From Phocoenobacter atlanticus (GTDB lineage Bacteria > Pseudomonadota > Gammaproteobacteria > Enterobacterales > Pasteurellaceae), in the NCBI RefSeq assembly GCF_030764225.1, contig NZ_JASAXH010000006.1: DNA of 64,000 bases. One strand, given 5' to 3'. The position numbers and the translations under genes were made by a program. Below the pieces are notes generated by a model that was given only the letters and a program-made list of their open reading frames with translations, ran no database searches and had not been told where the DNA came from. Below are positions 36,035 through 45,288 of this stretch, in pieces (the first letter of the stretch is position 1; each line of letters opens with the position of its first letter).

Positions 36035-36076
36035 TGATATAATTGTCCTTGTTTATTTAAGTTTTATAATAATTTT

Positions 36077-37288
36077 TTAATTTATTGTCTCTTCACTTTT
36101 CCATTCTATCCACATCAAAAAGGCAGAATAAATCGGAGCAAGTAAACAAGCAATGCTCAGCCAAATAAGTATTGTCGTATTTATTGGCAAAAATAGAAGA
36201 ATAAGCAATCCGACAATAGCCAAGATCATTGGCATATCCGCATTTTTATAGATAAATTTCAAGCCATCAGAAACTTTTATTACCTTCATCAACCCAATAC
36301 AAGAAAGTAGAAAAATAATAATCGGTATGATAAGTACCAGTTTATCTGCTAAATGAGGGGTTTGAACATATTCAAGTAAATTTAATATTCCTGTATCAAT
36401 CAAACCTAAACTTGCCATTAAAGGAAAATGCAAGCCTAACCACATTGATTTAGAATAATTATCTTTTTTGGGTAATCGGCGTGAAATAAAATCAAAAAAT
36501 ATCCACCAAAGTGTCACTAATAAAATGAAACTGCCTATCACATTCAGTATATTGAGGATAGTCCAATGATGAATATGTGTTGAGCCACTAACTATTGATG
36601 CGACGCCTTCCCCTAAAATAATAATACCAAGTAAACCTAATCGTTCTACAAAAGACTCACCGATATTTCTTATGGCTTCTAATTGCTCTGCCTTCGCTTT
36701 CTTATTTTCTTTTATCATTGAAAATAATGTAAAAATAAGTGAGAAAAAGACCGCTATAATCCAAATAAAATAAGATATTTTTGCAGGCGTAAAAACAGAG
36801 ACAAAAAATGCGATGGTCATCAAACAAAATAAATAAACAAAAGGTTGTGATATAGGTTTATGATCGACATCGTGCACACCTGTTCGCCACCAAAGAATGG
36901 TAAAAAGTCCTAAAAACAATCCATAAGAAATAGCAAACCCTTGATATCCACCATCAAAAATACTATGGATAAAAATACCCATACCAATTAAGCAGATCAT
37001 TTGTAAGAAAATAACAAATCGAGTTTTTAAGTCGTGATTTCCGTGTAATTCGTGATAAAGACTACCATTAAACCAAGCCCAAAACATCATCAAAAAGAGA
37101 GACACATAAGCTAAAACACTTGTTATAGAAATATTACCTACAACAATATGAGTAAGTTGAATAATAATTGCAACATAAACCAAATCATAAAATAGCTCTA
37201 ATTGTGAAACTTCTCGATTTGGGTTTCTTTGTGTAATATCGGCGGGTTTTTGCCACCAAATTCTAAAATGATTAATTAATAGTTTCAT
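36077..37288 (-). CDS. Low temperature requirement protein A (LtrA) family
   Basis: A 403-residue membrane protein with about ten to twelve hydrophobic helices. The N-terminal REVSQLELFYDLVYVAIIIQLTH and the later GESFVERLGLLGIIILGEGV are LtrA hallmarks. Function is poorly known; the first member was linked to growth at low temperature in Listeria. It ends 42 bases before the OhrR-like gene. Confidence 0.88.
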   Translation of the reverse strand: MKLLINHFRIWWQKPADITQRNPNREVSQLELFYDLVYVAIIIQLTHIVVGNISITSVLAYVSLFLMMFWAWFNGSLYHELHGNHDLKTRFVIFLQMICLIGMGIFIHSIFDGGYQGFAISYGLFLGLFTILWWRTGVHDVDHKPISQPFVYLFCLMTIAFFVSVFTPAKISYFIWIIAVFFSLIFTLFSMIKENKKAKAEQLEAIRNIGESFVERLGLLGIIILGEGVASIVSGSTHIHHWTILNILNVIGSFILLVTLWWIFFDFISRRLPKKDNYSKSMWLGLHFPLMASLGLIDTGILNLLEYVQTPHLADKLVLIIPIIIFLLSCIGLMKVIKVSDGLKFIYKNADMPMILAIVGLLILLFLPINTTILIWLSIACLLAPIYSAFLMWIEWKSEETIN

Positions 37289-37415
37289 TGTTCTTATATT
37301 TATATAGGTTGTTCAAGTTAATAGTATAGCAAAGAAATATTTTGTACACAAAGTACTTGCAAATAAATTTTCTCTTTGCATACAGATTAAATTAACTATT
37401 AAATAAGAAAAATCA

Positions 37416-37661
37416 ATGAAAACATTATATTCAACAACAGTGACTACTACCAGTGAAAGAAAAAGTTATGTTGGGTTAATGAAATACGAGAAGCAAATAG
37501 ACAAAGTGCCATTGCATTTGATGGGAAAATACTTCGTCACTCCTTCAATGGTGATAGAAAAACAACATTACATAGTTTACCCTGAAGAAGAGGTAACCAT
37601 AAACACAAATTACAAGCGGTTAGATTATGCGTATTTTTTGCAAATTTTTCATCAAATCTAA
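37416..37661 (+). pseudogene. Probable remnant of an Ohr (organic hydroperoxide resistance) gene
   Basis: The 81-residue frame begins MKTLYSTTVTTT, very like the start of Ohr proteins (MKTLYTTxVTxTGGR), but the OsmC fold and both catalytic Cys motifs are absent. The last part of the frame reads through an uptake-sequence inverted pair (37612-37669), which is not normal coding sequence. The frame is best seen as a decayed gene. A small novel protein cannot be excluded. Confidence 0.45.
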
Positions 37662-37669
37662 CCGCTTGT
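37612..37669. terminator. Inverted uptake-sequence pair between convergent genes
   Basis: ACAAGCGGTTAGATT (37612-37626) and AATCTAACCGCTTGT (37655-37669) form a perfect 15-bp stem around a loop with TTTTTTGCAAATTTTT. It sits just after sspB on the minus strand and probably ends its transcript. Confidence 0.7.
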
Positions 37670-37672
37670 TTA

Positions 37673-38071
37673 TTACTTCACTAATTTTAATTTTGAGTTT
37701 CTTTTGGCTTTTATCTCAGTTTGAGAAGTTTGGCGGTTGGTGTAGTTTTCTTCATTATAATACTCCTCTTCTTGGAACATTATTCCCTCACTGGTTTCCT
37801 GTGCATATAACGCAATAATTGACCCTAAAGGAATATAAAGATCTCTTAACATTCCGTTAAAACGAGTACTAAAACTTACCGCTTCATCATCAATGGTATA
37901 TTGCCCAATAGAACGTGGCGAGAGATTTAAAATAATTCGACCTTCGGTGATAAATTCTTTTGGTACATCAACATCTGGATATTCAGTATTGACCAATAAA
38001 TAAGGCGTATTGTCACTGTCAAGGATCCAATTATAATAAGCATTATAAAGATAAGGACGTAGTGGCTTCAT
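37673..38071 (-). CDS. sspB: SspB, ClpXP adaptor
   Basis: A 132-residue protein. The folded part (MKPLRPYLYNAYYNWILDSD, then INGMLRD-like FNGMLRDLYIPLGSIIALYAQE) binds ssrA-tagged proteins, and the flexible basic tail (SKLKLVK end) docks on ClpX. Its ATG overlaps the sspA stop (TAATG). The length is a little short but typical for Pasteurellaceae. Confidence 0.93.
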   Translation of the reverse strand: MKPLRPYLYNAYYNWILDSDNTPYLLVNTEYPDVDVPKEFITEGRIILNLSPRSIGQYTIDDEAVSFSTRFNGMLRDLYIPLGSIIALYAQETSEGIMFQEEEYYNEENYTNRQTSQTEIKAKRNSKLKLVK

Positions 38072-38712
38072 TATTCTTTCTCGTCCATTAAAGATTTTGG
38101 TGGTTTACCACCAATAGATTGAATAAAGCTTTTACGTTGAAAAATACGCGTCATATAGGTTTTTATTGCCTTACTCCCTGCACCCGTAAATTCGACACCT
38201 AAATTATGCATACGCCATAAAAGAGGAGCGATATAGCAGTCTAATAGAGTGAAGTCATCATTTAAAAAATAAGGTTTTGTAGCAAAAATACTTCCCAGTG
38301 CTAAAAACTCTTCTCGCAGTTGGCTTAATGCTTTTTTTGCTTCATCAGATTCTGGATTTTCATTCACAATATCAATTAACGCATACCAATCATTTTGAAT
38401 TCGATGAATAGTTAAACGCGTTTCTGCTCGTGCAACTGGATAAACTGACATTAATGGAGGATGAGGAAAACGTTCATCAAGGTATTCCATAATAATACGA
38501 GAATTAAAAAGCACTAAATCACGATCAACTAGAGTTGGAAGATTGCCACGAGGGTTTAATTCCAGTAAGTCTTCAGAAATAGTGTTAGGCTCGATATCTT
38601 CGATTTCATAAGGTACCCCTTTCTCTGCTAGTGTGATACGAACTTGATGGCTATAGATATCATTTTTATTAGAAAAAAGCGTCATTATTGAACGTTTATT
38701 TATATTCGTCAT
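38071..38712 (-). CDS. sspA: SspA, stringent starvation protein A
   Basis: A 213-residue GST-fold protein that binds RNA polymerase and helps starvation and acid responses. The N-terminus NKRSIMTLFSNKNDIYSHQVRI and the RGNLPTLVDRDLVLF segment are typical, followed by YLDERFPHPPLMSVYPVARAETRL. It heads the sspA-sspB operon, as in E. coli. Confidence 0.94.
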   Translation of the reverse strand: MTNINKRSIMTLFSNKNDIYSHQVRITLAEKGVPYEIEDIEPNTISEDLLELNPRGNLPTLVDRDLVLFNSRIIMEYLDERFPHPPLMSVYPVARAETRLTIHRIQNDWYALIDIVNENPESDEAKKALSQLREEFLALGSIFATKPYFLNDDFTLLDCYIAPLLWRMHNLGVEFTGAGSKAIKTYMTRIFQRKSFIQSIGGKPPKSLMDEKE

Positions 38713-38851
38713 TGATTACTCCTGAAACAATCTTAAATTATAGAAAATATAGCGACGATTATATCACAGATTAGATCTAAGTTTCACTTGAAAAAAATTA
38801 ACCAATTAAAATAGTAGGTTTATTTACCTTATTCTCGAGAACCACAATCTA

Positions 38852-39364
38852 TTATTTCATCGTTTTATCTATTTTCCCACGCTCTCCAATGTTCTGCTGT
38901 AAAATAGTCGAGAATTGTTGTTGCTCCTCTTCTGATAATCCCGCTTTAGGAACAATGTGTATAAGATATGGTGAAAGATGAATTAACCAGTATTGTTTAC
39001 TTTCAATATACTGATAAATATGATTCCAATGTACCCTTTCTTGAGAAAACTCACCAACAAATAAACATCCCTCTTCATTTACCGTTAAGTTCATCGGTTG
39101 CTTAATAAAGGCATTATTTGCATACTCAAACTTTATCGTCTGTTTTCCAATAAAAAAGGCATATCCTACACATAAAATAATTGCTATTAAAAGTAAATAA
39201 CCTTGAGGTGGGTAATGATGATTAAAAGTAGCACTTAGTATTACTATTATAAAAAATAATAATGACCACCACACAATACTATGCCAATTTTTCTTACGGT
39301 TTCTTATACTTATGCTATTTGCATTTATATAATCTTGTTCTGTAATTTGGTATTGAACATTCAT
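38852..39364 (-). CDS. YcxB-like membrane protein
   Basis: A 170-residue protein with the YcxB layout: a short N-terminal soluble strand (VQYQITEQDYINAN), two membrane helices (about 30-45 and 53-73), and a soluble C-terminal half with HWNHIYQYIESKQYWLIHLSPYLIHIVPK. Function unknown. It ends 8-10 bases from neighbours of the same strand and probably shares a transcript with the BPL-N-type gene. Confidence 0.7.
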   Translation of the reverse strand: MNVQYQITEQDYINANSISIRNRKKNWHSIVWWSLLFFIIVILSATFNHHYPPQGYLLLIAIILCVGYAFFIGKQTIKFEYANNAFIKQPMNLTVNEEGCLFVGEFSQERVHWNHIYQYIESKQYWLIHLSPYLIHIVPKAGLSEEEQQQFSTILQQNIGERGKIDKTMK

Positions 39365-39367
39365 TCT

Positions 39368-40201
39368 TTATACTCCTTTATTTAGGGCATCTAATAGCTT
39401 TGCAATCTCTTTATAAATAACTTTACCATAATTTTGTTTTTTTAAACAATTGAGAATACTCTGCTCTTTTTTAAACTCAATACCATCTGTTATTTTATCA
39501 ATGATTTCAGTCTGATAGACTTTATCACATAATTCAAAATGGACACCTGAGAGCAAATATCGCCCTTTTCCGTATTTACCACTGATTACAGCAGGTAAAA
39601 ACTCGTTCTCTTTTAAATTTGGATAATAAAATAAAACGTCCTTTTCACTGTTATTTTCAGGAATAAAATAGCAGCCTCCGTGATAATAGAATGGCTGAAA
39701 TAGAGGTTGATTATTTGAGGATAATTGTACTATGGCTTTGGTATTTACACTGTCATCATAATAGCCATTATTTGTAAATTCTTTGATTGATCCTACCGCT
39801 TGCCCTTGAAATAACCCCAATTCTCTTTCACCAACAATCTTATACTTTTCGCTACTTTTAACATCATATCCCGTAAAATGAATACTTTTAGCACCATAAT
39901 AAGCTCCTGCACAAATCCCTATATACAAATTTCCTCTTGCAATAAAATTTTTAATATTTTGATTACCAACGCCATTTAACTTTTTACAATAAGGTAAGTC
40001 AGCTCCACCGCCAATTATCAGTGCATCAAAATTTTCTAAAATAAGGTGATTATTAATAATTTGTTGAGCATTAATAGGATAAAGTTGAATGGAAAAAGAA
40101 AGAAAAGGTTGCAGTTTTGAAATAAACGATGAAAGCAAGGATTGATAGCCAATCAATCCGACACCTTCATCATTATAAATAGCAATTTTTAGCGTGTTCA
40201 T
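39368..40201 (-). CDS. BPL-N domain (glutamine-amidotransferase-like) protein
   Basis: A 277-residue protein of the BPL_N family, the domain found at the N-terminus of eukaryotic biotin-protein ligase. It has a class I amidotransferase-like fold with the nucleophile elbow GICAGAYYGA (C97), the early DALIIGGGADLPY and a GKYGKGRYLLSGVHFE close, where the His is in the usual catalytic place. The bacterial role is not known. Confidence 0.78.
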   Translation of the reverse strand: MNTLKIAIYNDEGVGLIGYQSLLSSFISKLQPFLSFSIQLYPINAQQIINNHLILENFDALIIGGGADLPYCKKLNGVGNQNIKNFIARGNLYIGICAGAYYGAKSIHFTGYDVKSSEKYKIVGERELGLFQGQAVGSIKEFTNNGYYDDSVNTKAIVQLSSNNQPLFQPFYYHGGCYFIPENNSEKDVLFYYPNLKENEFLPAVISGKYGKGRYLLSGVHFELCDKVYQTEIIDKITDGIEFKKEQSILNCLKKQNYGKVIYKEIAKLLDALNKGV

Positions 40202-40213
40202 TAAAACAATAAA

Positions 40214-41056
40214 TTAGCCTTGAATATTATAATTAAACACCCAGCTTGCAATTAGCACAGTGACACCAGTAATAATACGTAGCCACGCAAAAATCGTAAA
40301 ATCTCGACGACTCACCCAAGCCACTAACCAGCGAATACAAAGTAATGCCACAATAAAAGAAATCAGTGTGCCTAAACCTAATACCATCATATCTTGAGAA
40401 GATTGTAATAGATCTTTATGTTTTAATAGATCTAATAAACCTGCACCAATTAACACAGGAATACCTAAGAAAAAAGAAAATTCAGCTGCCGCTTTACGAG
40501 AAACACCAAGCCATAACGCCCCAATAATGGTTGAGCCTGAGCGAGATGTTCCTGGAATTAAAGCTAAACACTGGAATAATCCAATTTTTAATGCCGTTTT
40601 AATATCTACTTCTTCTGCTTCTGTGGCGATAATTTGTTTCGGTAATTTTTCTACATAAAAAATCAACAAACCGCCAATAATTAGCATTACCGCCACTACA
40701 ATAGGGTGAAATAGATAAGCTTTAATTTGATCCGCAAAGGTAAAGCCGACAATCATTACTGGGATAGTTGCCACAATTAAGCTAAAGCCTAATTGACGTG
40801 GATTACTTAATCCCTCGGCTTTACCAGTAATCAAACCAATAAAAGCGTGCCATAAACGTCCCCAGTAATCATAAATTACGGCTAAAATTGCTCCTAGCTG
40901 AATAACTACAATAAAAAGATCCGATTTTTCAGGCGTCCAGAAATTCATAAGATCTGATGATAAAATCAAATACCCCGTACTTGAAATCGGTAAAAATTCT
41001 GTAATTCCCTCAACAATTCCCATTATTAAGGTTTTGATTATTAATAAAAAATCCAT
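40214..41056 (-). CDS. uppP: Undecaprenyl-diphosphatase
   Basis: A 280-residue inner-membrane enzyme (BacA/UppP) that recycles the lipid carrier of peptidoglycan synthesis. Catalytic regions are EGITEFLPISSTGYLIL (about 16-32) and PGTSRSGSTI (about 168-177). About eight membrane helices. Its product affects bacitracin tolerance. It begins 31 bases after the end of the defence-like pair. Confidence 0.95.
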   Translation of the reverse strand: MDFLLIIKTLIMGIVEGITEFLPISSTGYLILSSDLMNFWTPEKSDLFIVVIQLGAILAVIYDYWGRLWHAFIGLITGKAEGLSNPRQLGFSLIVATIPVMIVGFTFADQIKAYLFHPIVVAVMLIIGGLLIFYVEKLPKQIIATEAEEVDIKTALKIGLFQCLALIPGTSRSGSTIIGALWLGVSRKAAAEFSFFLGIPVLIGAGLLDLLKHKDLLQSSQDMMVLGLGTLISFIVALLCIRWLVAWVSRRDFTIFAWLRIITGVTVLIASWVFNYNIQG

Positions 41057-41086
41057 AATTCCTCTGTATTAAAATAAATATACCAC

Positions 41087-43303
41087 TTACTCAAACTCAA
41101 TATATTCGTTTACTTTTTGATTAATATCAATTCTAGTTTGAATATCTAATTCATTAACTAACCAACCATTTAAAACACAGTTTTTGATAAATTCATCAAT
41201 TCGATTAACTCCATTAATCTCTTTTAATGTCACCACAACACCAAAACGAAGATCCATACTATCTTTTTGATCTAGGCGGTTATTTGTTTTTATCTCCATT
41301 CCCCAGTTTTTGTTAGTATAAGATTTTTTTGATTGCTTTCTTTTATTTTCTCTTTCTACAATATATTTAACATTATCCCACTTTCTAAACATTTTTCTGG
41401 CTGTAATTTCAAAAACATAATCATCCTCCTTGTTTTGCTTATCATCATTAATTTCTTTTAATTTACCATTATCTTGTATTCGACCAAAATGAAGATTAAG
41501 TTCAGTATTTGTATAATCAACCCCCTGAGATCTCTCACATTTAGGAAAATAACACATTGTTGCTCTAGCAATATAAGGATATTTATCATCTTTTAATGGG
41601 ATTGGGAAATAGTAATTATATGTATTCCATTTCTCACTAATATCTGAAACTAAAAATCTAATCTCATCATCTTTTGTATGGATAATCTCCTTTATATGAA
41701 TTGGAACAATACCATGTCCATAAACAGCTATCTCTTGTGGGGTTCGTTTTCCCTCCCAACCTCTTGCTGAATCAATAATCATTGCTTTTGCAATGGTTCT
41801 ATTTAATCCTAAAATATCAATTAAATATGATAATTTTCTCGCAATCCAAGGTGCTGCAAATGATGTCCCTGCAACATTAGCCTCCCCTAATGGCTCACAT
41901 ACTTTAATAAATTTCTCTTTACTTCCTCCATAGTAGCTAACATCTGGTTTTGCAAAAAATGATAATGCTAGACCTTGTCTAGTATATTCTGTTGATATAC
42001 CATCTTTAGTTACTGCATTCACTACAATACTATTTATCGAATCTGCTGGTGAACCTATTTTAACAATACTATTGTTAGGTTTATTTGTTCCAGCAACAAC
42101 AAAAATAACATCATTCTCATATTGAATTTGGTCTAATACAGCAGCTTCTGCAGAAATAAAATTATCATTAATTTCTTGATTACTTCCCAACGAAATATTC
42201 CAAACTTTGATATCCTTATTACTTGCAATAATTTCTTTTATTTGTTTTATAATAGTAAAAGATGAAAAACTGGATGCAACAGCAACACCAAAATGTCTTA
42301 CCTTAAATCGACCACAGCCATCATCTAACCATGGATTTAATCTTGCTCCATCAACAATAAGTGAGGAAACTGCTGTTCCATGATTATAATCTTGCGGTTG
42401 TTTAGGAATATCTTTACTTACCATATCATAGTACTCAACCCATTCATTAAAATACACCTTGCAATCAAATAATGTATCAATTACACCAATGGTAGGTTCA
42501 ATATTAGGTGATGGAATATAAAAATTACTATTTTCCTGCTCTATCTGGAAGTTTTTGGGAGATAATTTTGATAAATCAACCGTCGACATAGAAATTAAAT
42601 AAGGCATTTTTTTAGATAAAAGAGCTACTTCTTCTTTATCCAAAAAGACTGTATTATCATCCAATATTCTACTTGATAAGATATCAATCCCAATACTTTT
42701 TAAAAGCACTTTTACTTCTACATTAGTATCAAATAAAGTAATAATACTTTGCTGAACGTCACCGGTTACCATTTCTATATTAAAATTATCAATATACGAA
42801 ACATCAGCAATAACCTGTTTAAATTTAGATTTACTAATATCAAAATTATCAAATAAAATTTGATTTATTTTATGATCATCCTCAAATATTTTTTTGTTAA
42901 TTCCTTCTGAAAATTGATGATTTAAAATATCTTTTACTTTAAGTAGCAATTCTATACTTCTATTCAAATCATCTAGATCCAAAAAATAGGTGATAATATG
43001 CTTAGTCTTTTCTTGATTAAATTTTGCACCCACAATAGAAAACTGAGACTTTTTCCCTTTGAATAATCCTAAAATACGATTACTTTTTGCTACAATTTTA
43101 TTGTAATAAACACTGATTAAAATCCCATCAAAGACCCTTTGTTCTTTCTCCCAAAATTCCTTAATTTTAATCAGTTTATTCTTTAGTTGTATTATTTTCT
43201 CCGATGTAACATTTACTTTACTGTTCATCGAAATTCCACTACCGTTTATACTTTTTGGTTCTTGAATAAATCGTTTACCTTTAAGTTCCAAGACATTATT
43301 CAT
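41087..43303 (-). CDS. Subtilisin-like serine protease (S8) paired with an AAA+ ATPase
   Basis: A 738-residue protein without signal peptide, so cytoplasmic. The first 265 residues are an unrecognised N-terminal region. The S8 triad is D276 (IGVIDTLFD), H308 (NHGTAVSSLI) and S481 (GTSFAAPWIA), with N407 as the likely oxyanion residue. A C-terminal region of about 250 residues follows. A cytoplasmic subtilase next to an AAA+ ATPase is a recurring pair in bacterial genomes, thought to work in defence or protein quality control. The ATG overlaps the ATPase gene by 8 bases. Confidence 0.82.
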   Translation of the reverse strand: MNNVLELKGKRFIQEPKSINGSGISMNSKVNVTSEKIIQLKNKLIKIKEFWEKEQRVFDGILISVYYNKIVAKSNRILGLFKGKKSQFSIVGAKFNQEKTKHIITYFLDLDDLNRSIELLLKVKDILNHQFSEGINKKIFEDDHKINQILFDNFDISKSKFKQVIADVSYIDNFNIEMVTGDVQQSIITLFDTNVEVKVLLKSIGIDILSSRILDDNTVFLDKEEVALLSKKMPYLISMSTVDLSKLSPKNFQIEQENSNFYIPSPNIEPTIGVIDTLFDCKVYFNEWVEYYDMVSKDIPKQPQDYNHGTAVSSLIVDGARLNPWLDDGCGRFKVRHFGVAVASSFSSFTIIKQIKEIIASNKDIKVWNISLGSNQEINDNFISAEAAVLDQIQYENDVIFVVAGTNKPNNSIVKIGSPADSINSIVVNAVTKDGISTEYTRQGLALSFFAKPDVSYYGGSKEKFIKVCEPLGEANVAGTSFAAPWIARKLSYLIDILGLNRTIAKAMIIDSARGWEGKRTPQEIAVYGHGIVPIHIKEIIHTKDDEIRFLVSDISEKWNTYNYYFPIPLKDDKYPYIARATMCYFPKCERSQGVDYTNTELNLHFGRIQDNGKLKEINDDKQNKEDDYVFEITARKMFRKWDNVKYIVERENKRKQSKKSYTNKNWGMEIKTNNRLDQKDSMDLRFGVVVTLKEINGVNRIDEFIKNCVLNGWLVNELDIQTRIDINQKVNEYIEFE

Positions 43304-44363
43304 AATAATCCCCTCCTTGATTTAATTTTCTAGATACTGAGCTTTTAGATTCACCTTTAAGTTTTTCTATTTCTCTAACTGTAAAGCCTTGTTGATGAAG
43401 AGTAGAAATATCAACCTGTTCAATACTATTTACTAAATTAGTATACAATCTTCGTAGATAATCATAAGGAAGTTTTGTATCACTAAATGCTAAAGAGGTT
43501 TTTATTATATTTTTTAATTCACCTGGGCAAGGAAGGACAGGCGATATATTCAATATTTTTCTAAATAATCTTATATCTTTAGAAATACCTTTAAAGTTTT
43601 TCATAAATGATGATAAATAATATTCTGAGACTTCTATTAAATCCTCTTTACTATATCGATTAAAATTAATAATTGCATCAAAACGTCTAGATAATGCTTT
43701 ATCAAAATTTGAATATAAATTAGTTGTCGCGATAATGACTATTTCTCTATTTAAATCAGTTAGTCTATCAAGTTCTTTTAAAATTGTAGATGTGACTCTC
43801 CCCATCTCACGAATATCACTGTGATTGATTCTATCTAATGCAATAGCATCTATCTCATCAAATAAAATAACAACTTTATTTGGATATGGAATCCTATTTA
43901 TTTCAGAAAACATACTTACAATATTTTTATTAGTTTGACCTAGTTTACTGTCAATCAAATTTTCAACATTAACATAATATAATTTCCTGTCTAATAACCT
44001 CGTAACATGTTTTGCAGCCTCAGTCTTCCCAGTTCCAGGTGATCCTTCAAACAAAAATTTATTAATACCTATATTATGATTTACTGCATTAATAATGCCT
44101 TTTATATCATCAGATATTTCTATTGGTAAATTTAATGGGGTGAGGCTATAAACATCAAAATTATTTAAAAATTCACTCTCAAAATCACTTGCCTGGGGGA
44201 TATACAAATTCGCTTCAGATATCAACCCCATAATGTATTCAGATAACTGAGTATCTCCTATTCGATCAAAATATTTTGCAATATTTATAGCCTCATTTCT
44301 AAAAGAACTTTCATTTTTTTCAATATGATATTTAATTAAATTTAATATATTTTGTTTTTTCAC
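43296..44363 (-). CDS. AAA+ ATPase with C-terminal HTH-like tail
   Basis: A 355-residue protein starting at GTG with GGGGC upstream. It has Walker A GSPGTGKT (107-114), Walker B VVILFDEID (164-172), sensor N215 and arginine-finger SRRFD (225-229), in the style of the FtsH/katanin type. The last 35 residues (DISTLHQQGFTVREIEKL and SSVSRKL) look like a helix-turn-helix. I infer that it controls or feeds the S8 protease encoded next, perhaps on sensing a phage signal. Confidence 0.85.
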   Translation of the reverse strand: MKKQNILNLIKYHIEKNESSFRNEAINIAKYFDRIGDTQLSEYIMGLISEANLYIPQASDFESEFLNNFDVYSLTPLNLPIEISDDIKGIINAVNHNIGINKFLFEGSPGTGKTEAAKHVTRLLDRKLYYVNVENLIDSKLGQTNKNIVSMFSEINRIPYPNKVVILFDEIDAIALDRINHSDIREMGRVTSTILKELDRLTDLNREIVIIATTNLYSNFDKALSRRFDAIINFNRYSKEDLIEVSEYYLSSFMKNFKGISKDIRLFRKILNISPVLPCPGELKNIIKTSLAFSDTKLPYDYLRRLYTNLVNSIEQVDISTLHQQGFTVREIEKLKGESKSSVSRKLNQGGDYYE

Positions 44364-44446
44364 AATTTTTGCCCCGTAGTTATATTACTGCTCTAAGTAT
44401 AACACAAACAGGGACAAAATAAATATACTTTGGGACATTTTTGATA

Positions 44447-45268
44447 TTATTTGATATTAAACAGCTGACTTAACTCAGTCGCAATACTATCTTCATTATT
44501 TGAACCAATGGTTTTATCGGCTTTATCTTGAACCTCTTGTTCACAGCCTCCCATTGCAATACCTAAGCCTGCAAATTCAAGCATACTAATATCATTGAAG
44601 TTATCCCCAAATGCCACCACTTTTTGTGGTTCAATCCCTTCAATTTCTAATAATGCTTTTAAACAATTCCCTTTGGTATTTCCTTGATGCGTAATATCCA
44701 CACGATCCGCCCAAGACCATTCAGGACTAACTTGATCAAGCGGTAACTTATTCACAAAATTTTGCATTTTTTGGAGATCAGGATCACTGATTAATACTTT
44801 CCAAACAGTCACACCTTGATCAATCAGATCTTGATATTTTTCAACTTGATGTACATCTGGACGAACACTTTCATCACAAGAGTTTACCCATTTTAAAAAA
44901 CGTTCAAAATGTGGATTAAGTGCTTCATAAGTCATTGCATCACGAAAATAAACTGAAACATGAATACCTTCAGCTTGTGCAGAATTAATCAAATCGGACG
45001 CTAATTTAGGAGGTAATGGCTTAGACACTAGCACTTTATTTTGATGAAAATCATACAAATAGGTGCCATTACAACAAATGACTGGCGTATCTAAACCTAA
45101 TTCCGCATAATAAGGACGAACCGCCGTATGATGACGTCCTGTTACAATATAGACTTTAATTCCTTTTTCACGTATTTTTTGAATTGCTTGTTTACTCGAT
45201 TCTAAAATCGTGCCATTACTACTTAATAATGTACCATCTAAATCAAATGCAACTGCTTGATATGACAT
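44447..45268 (-). CDS. Cof-type HAD phosphatase (YidA-like)
   Basis: A 273-residue HAD-IIB sugar-phosphate phosphatase. Motif I FDLDGTLLSS (8-17), motif II TGRHH, motif III K near GNTKGNCLKALLE and motif IV GDNFNDISML are all present. The cap domain is the C2 type. It may remove phosphate from sugar phosphates or FMN; the substrate is not predictable. Confidence 0.9.
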   Translation of the reverse strand: MSYQAVAFDLDGTLLSSNGTILESSKQAIQKIREKGIKVYIVTGRHHTAVRPYYAELGLDTPVICCNGTYLYDFHQNKVLVSKPLPPKLASDLINSAQAEGIHVSVYFRDAMTYEALNPHFERFLKWVNSCDESVRPDVHQVEKYQDLIDQGVTVWKVLISDPDLQKMQNFVNKLPLDQVSPEWSWADRVDITHQGNTKGNCLKALLEIEGIEPQKVVAFGDNFNDISMLEFAGLGIAMGGCEQEVQDKADKTIGSNNEDSIATELSQLFNIK

Positions 45269-45288
45269 AGTATTTACCTTCTAAAAAA

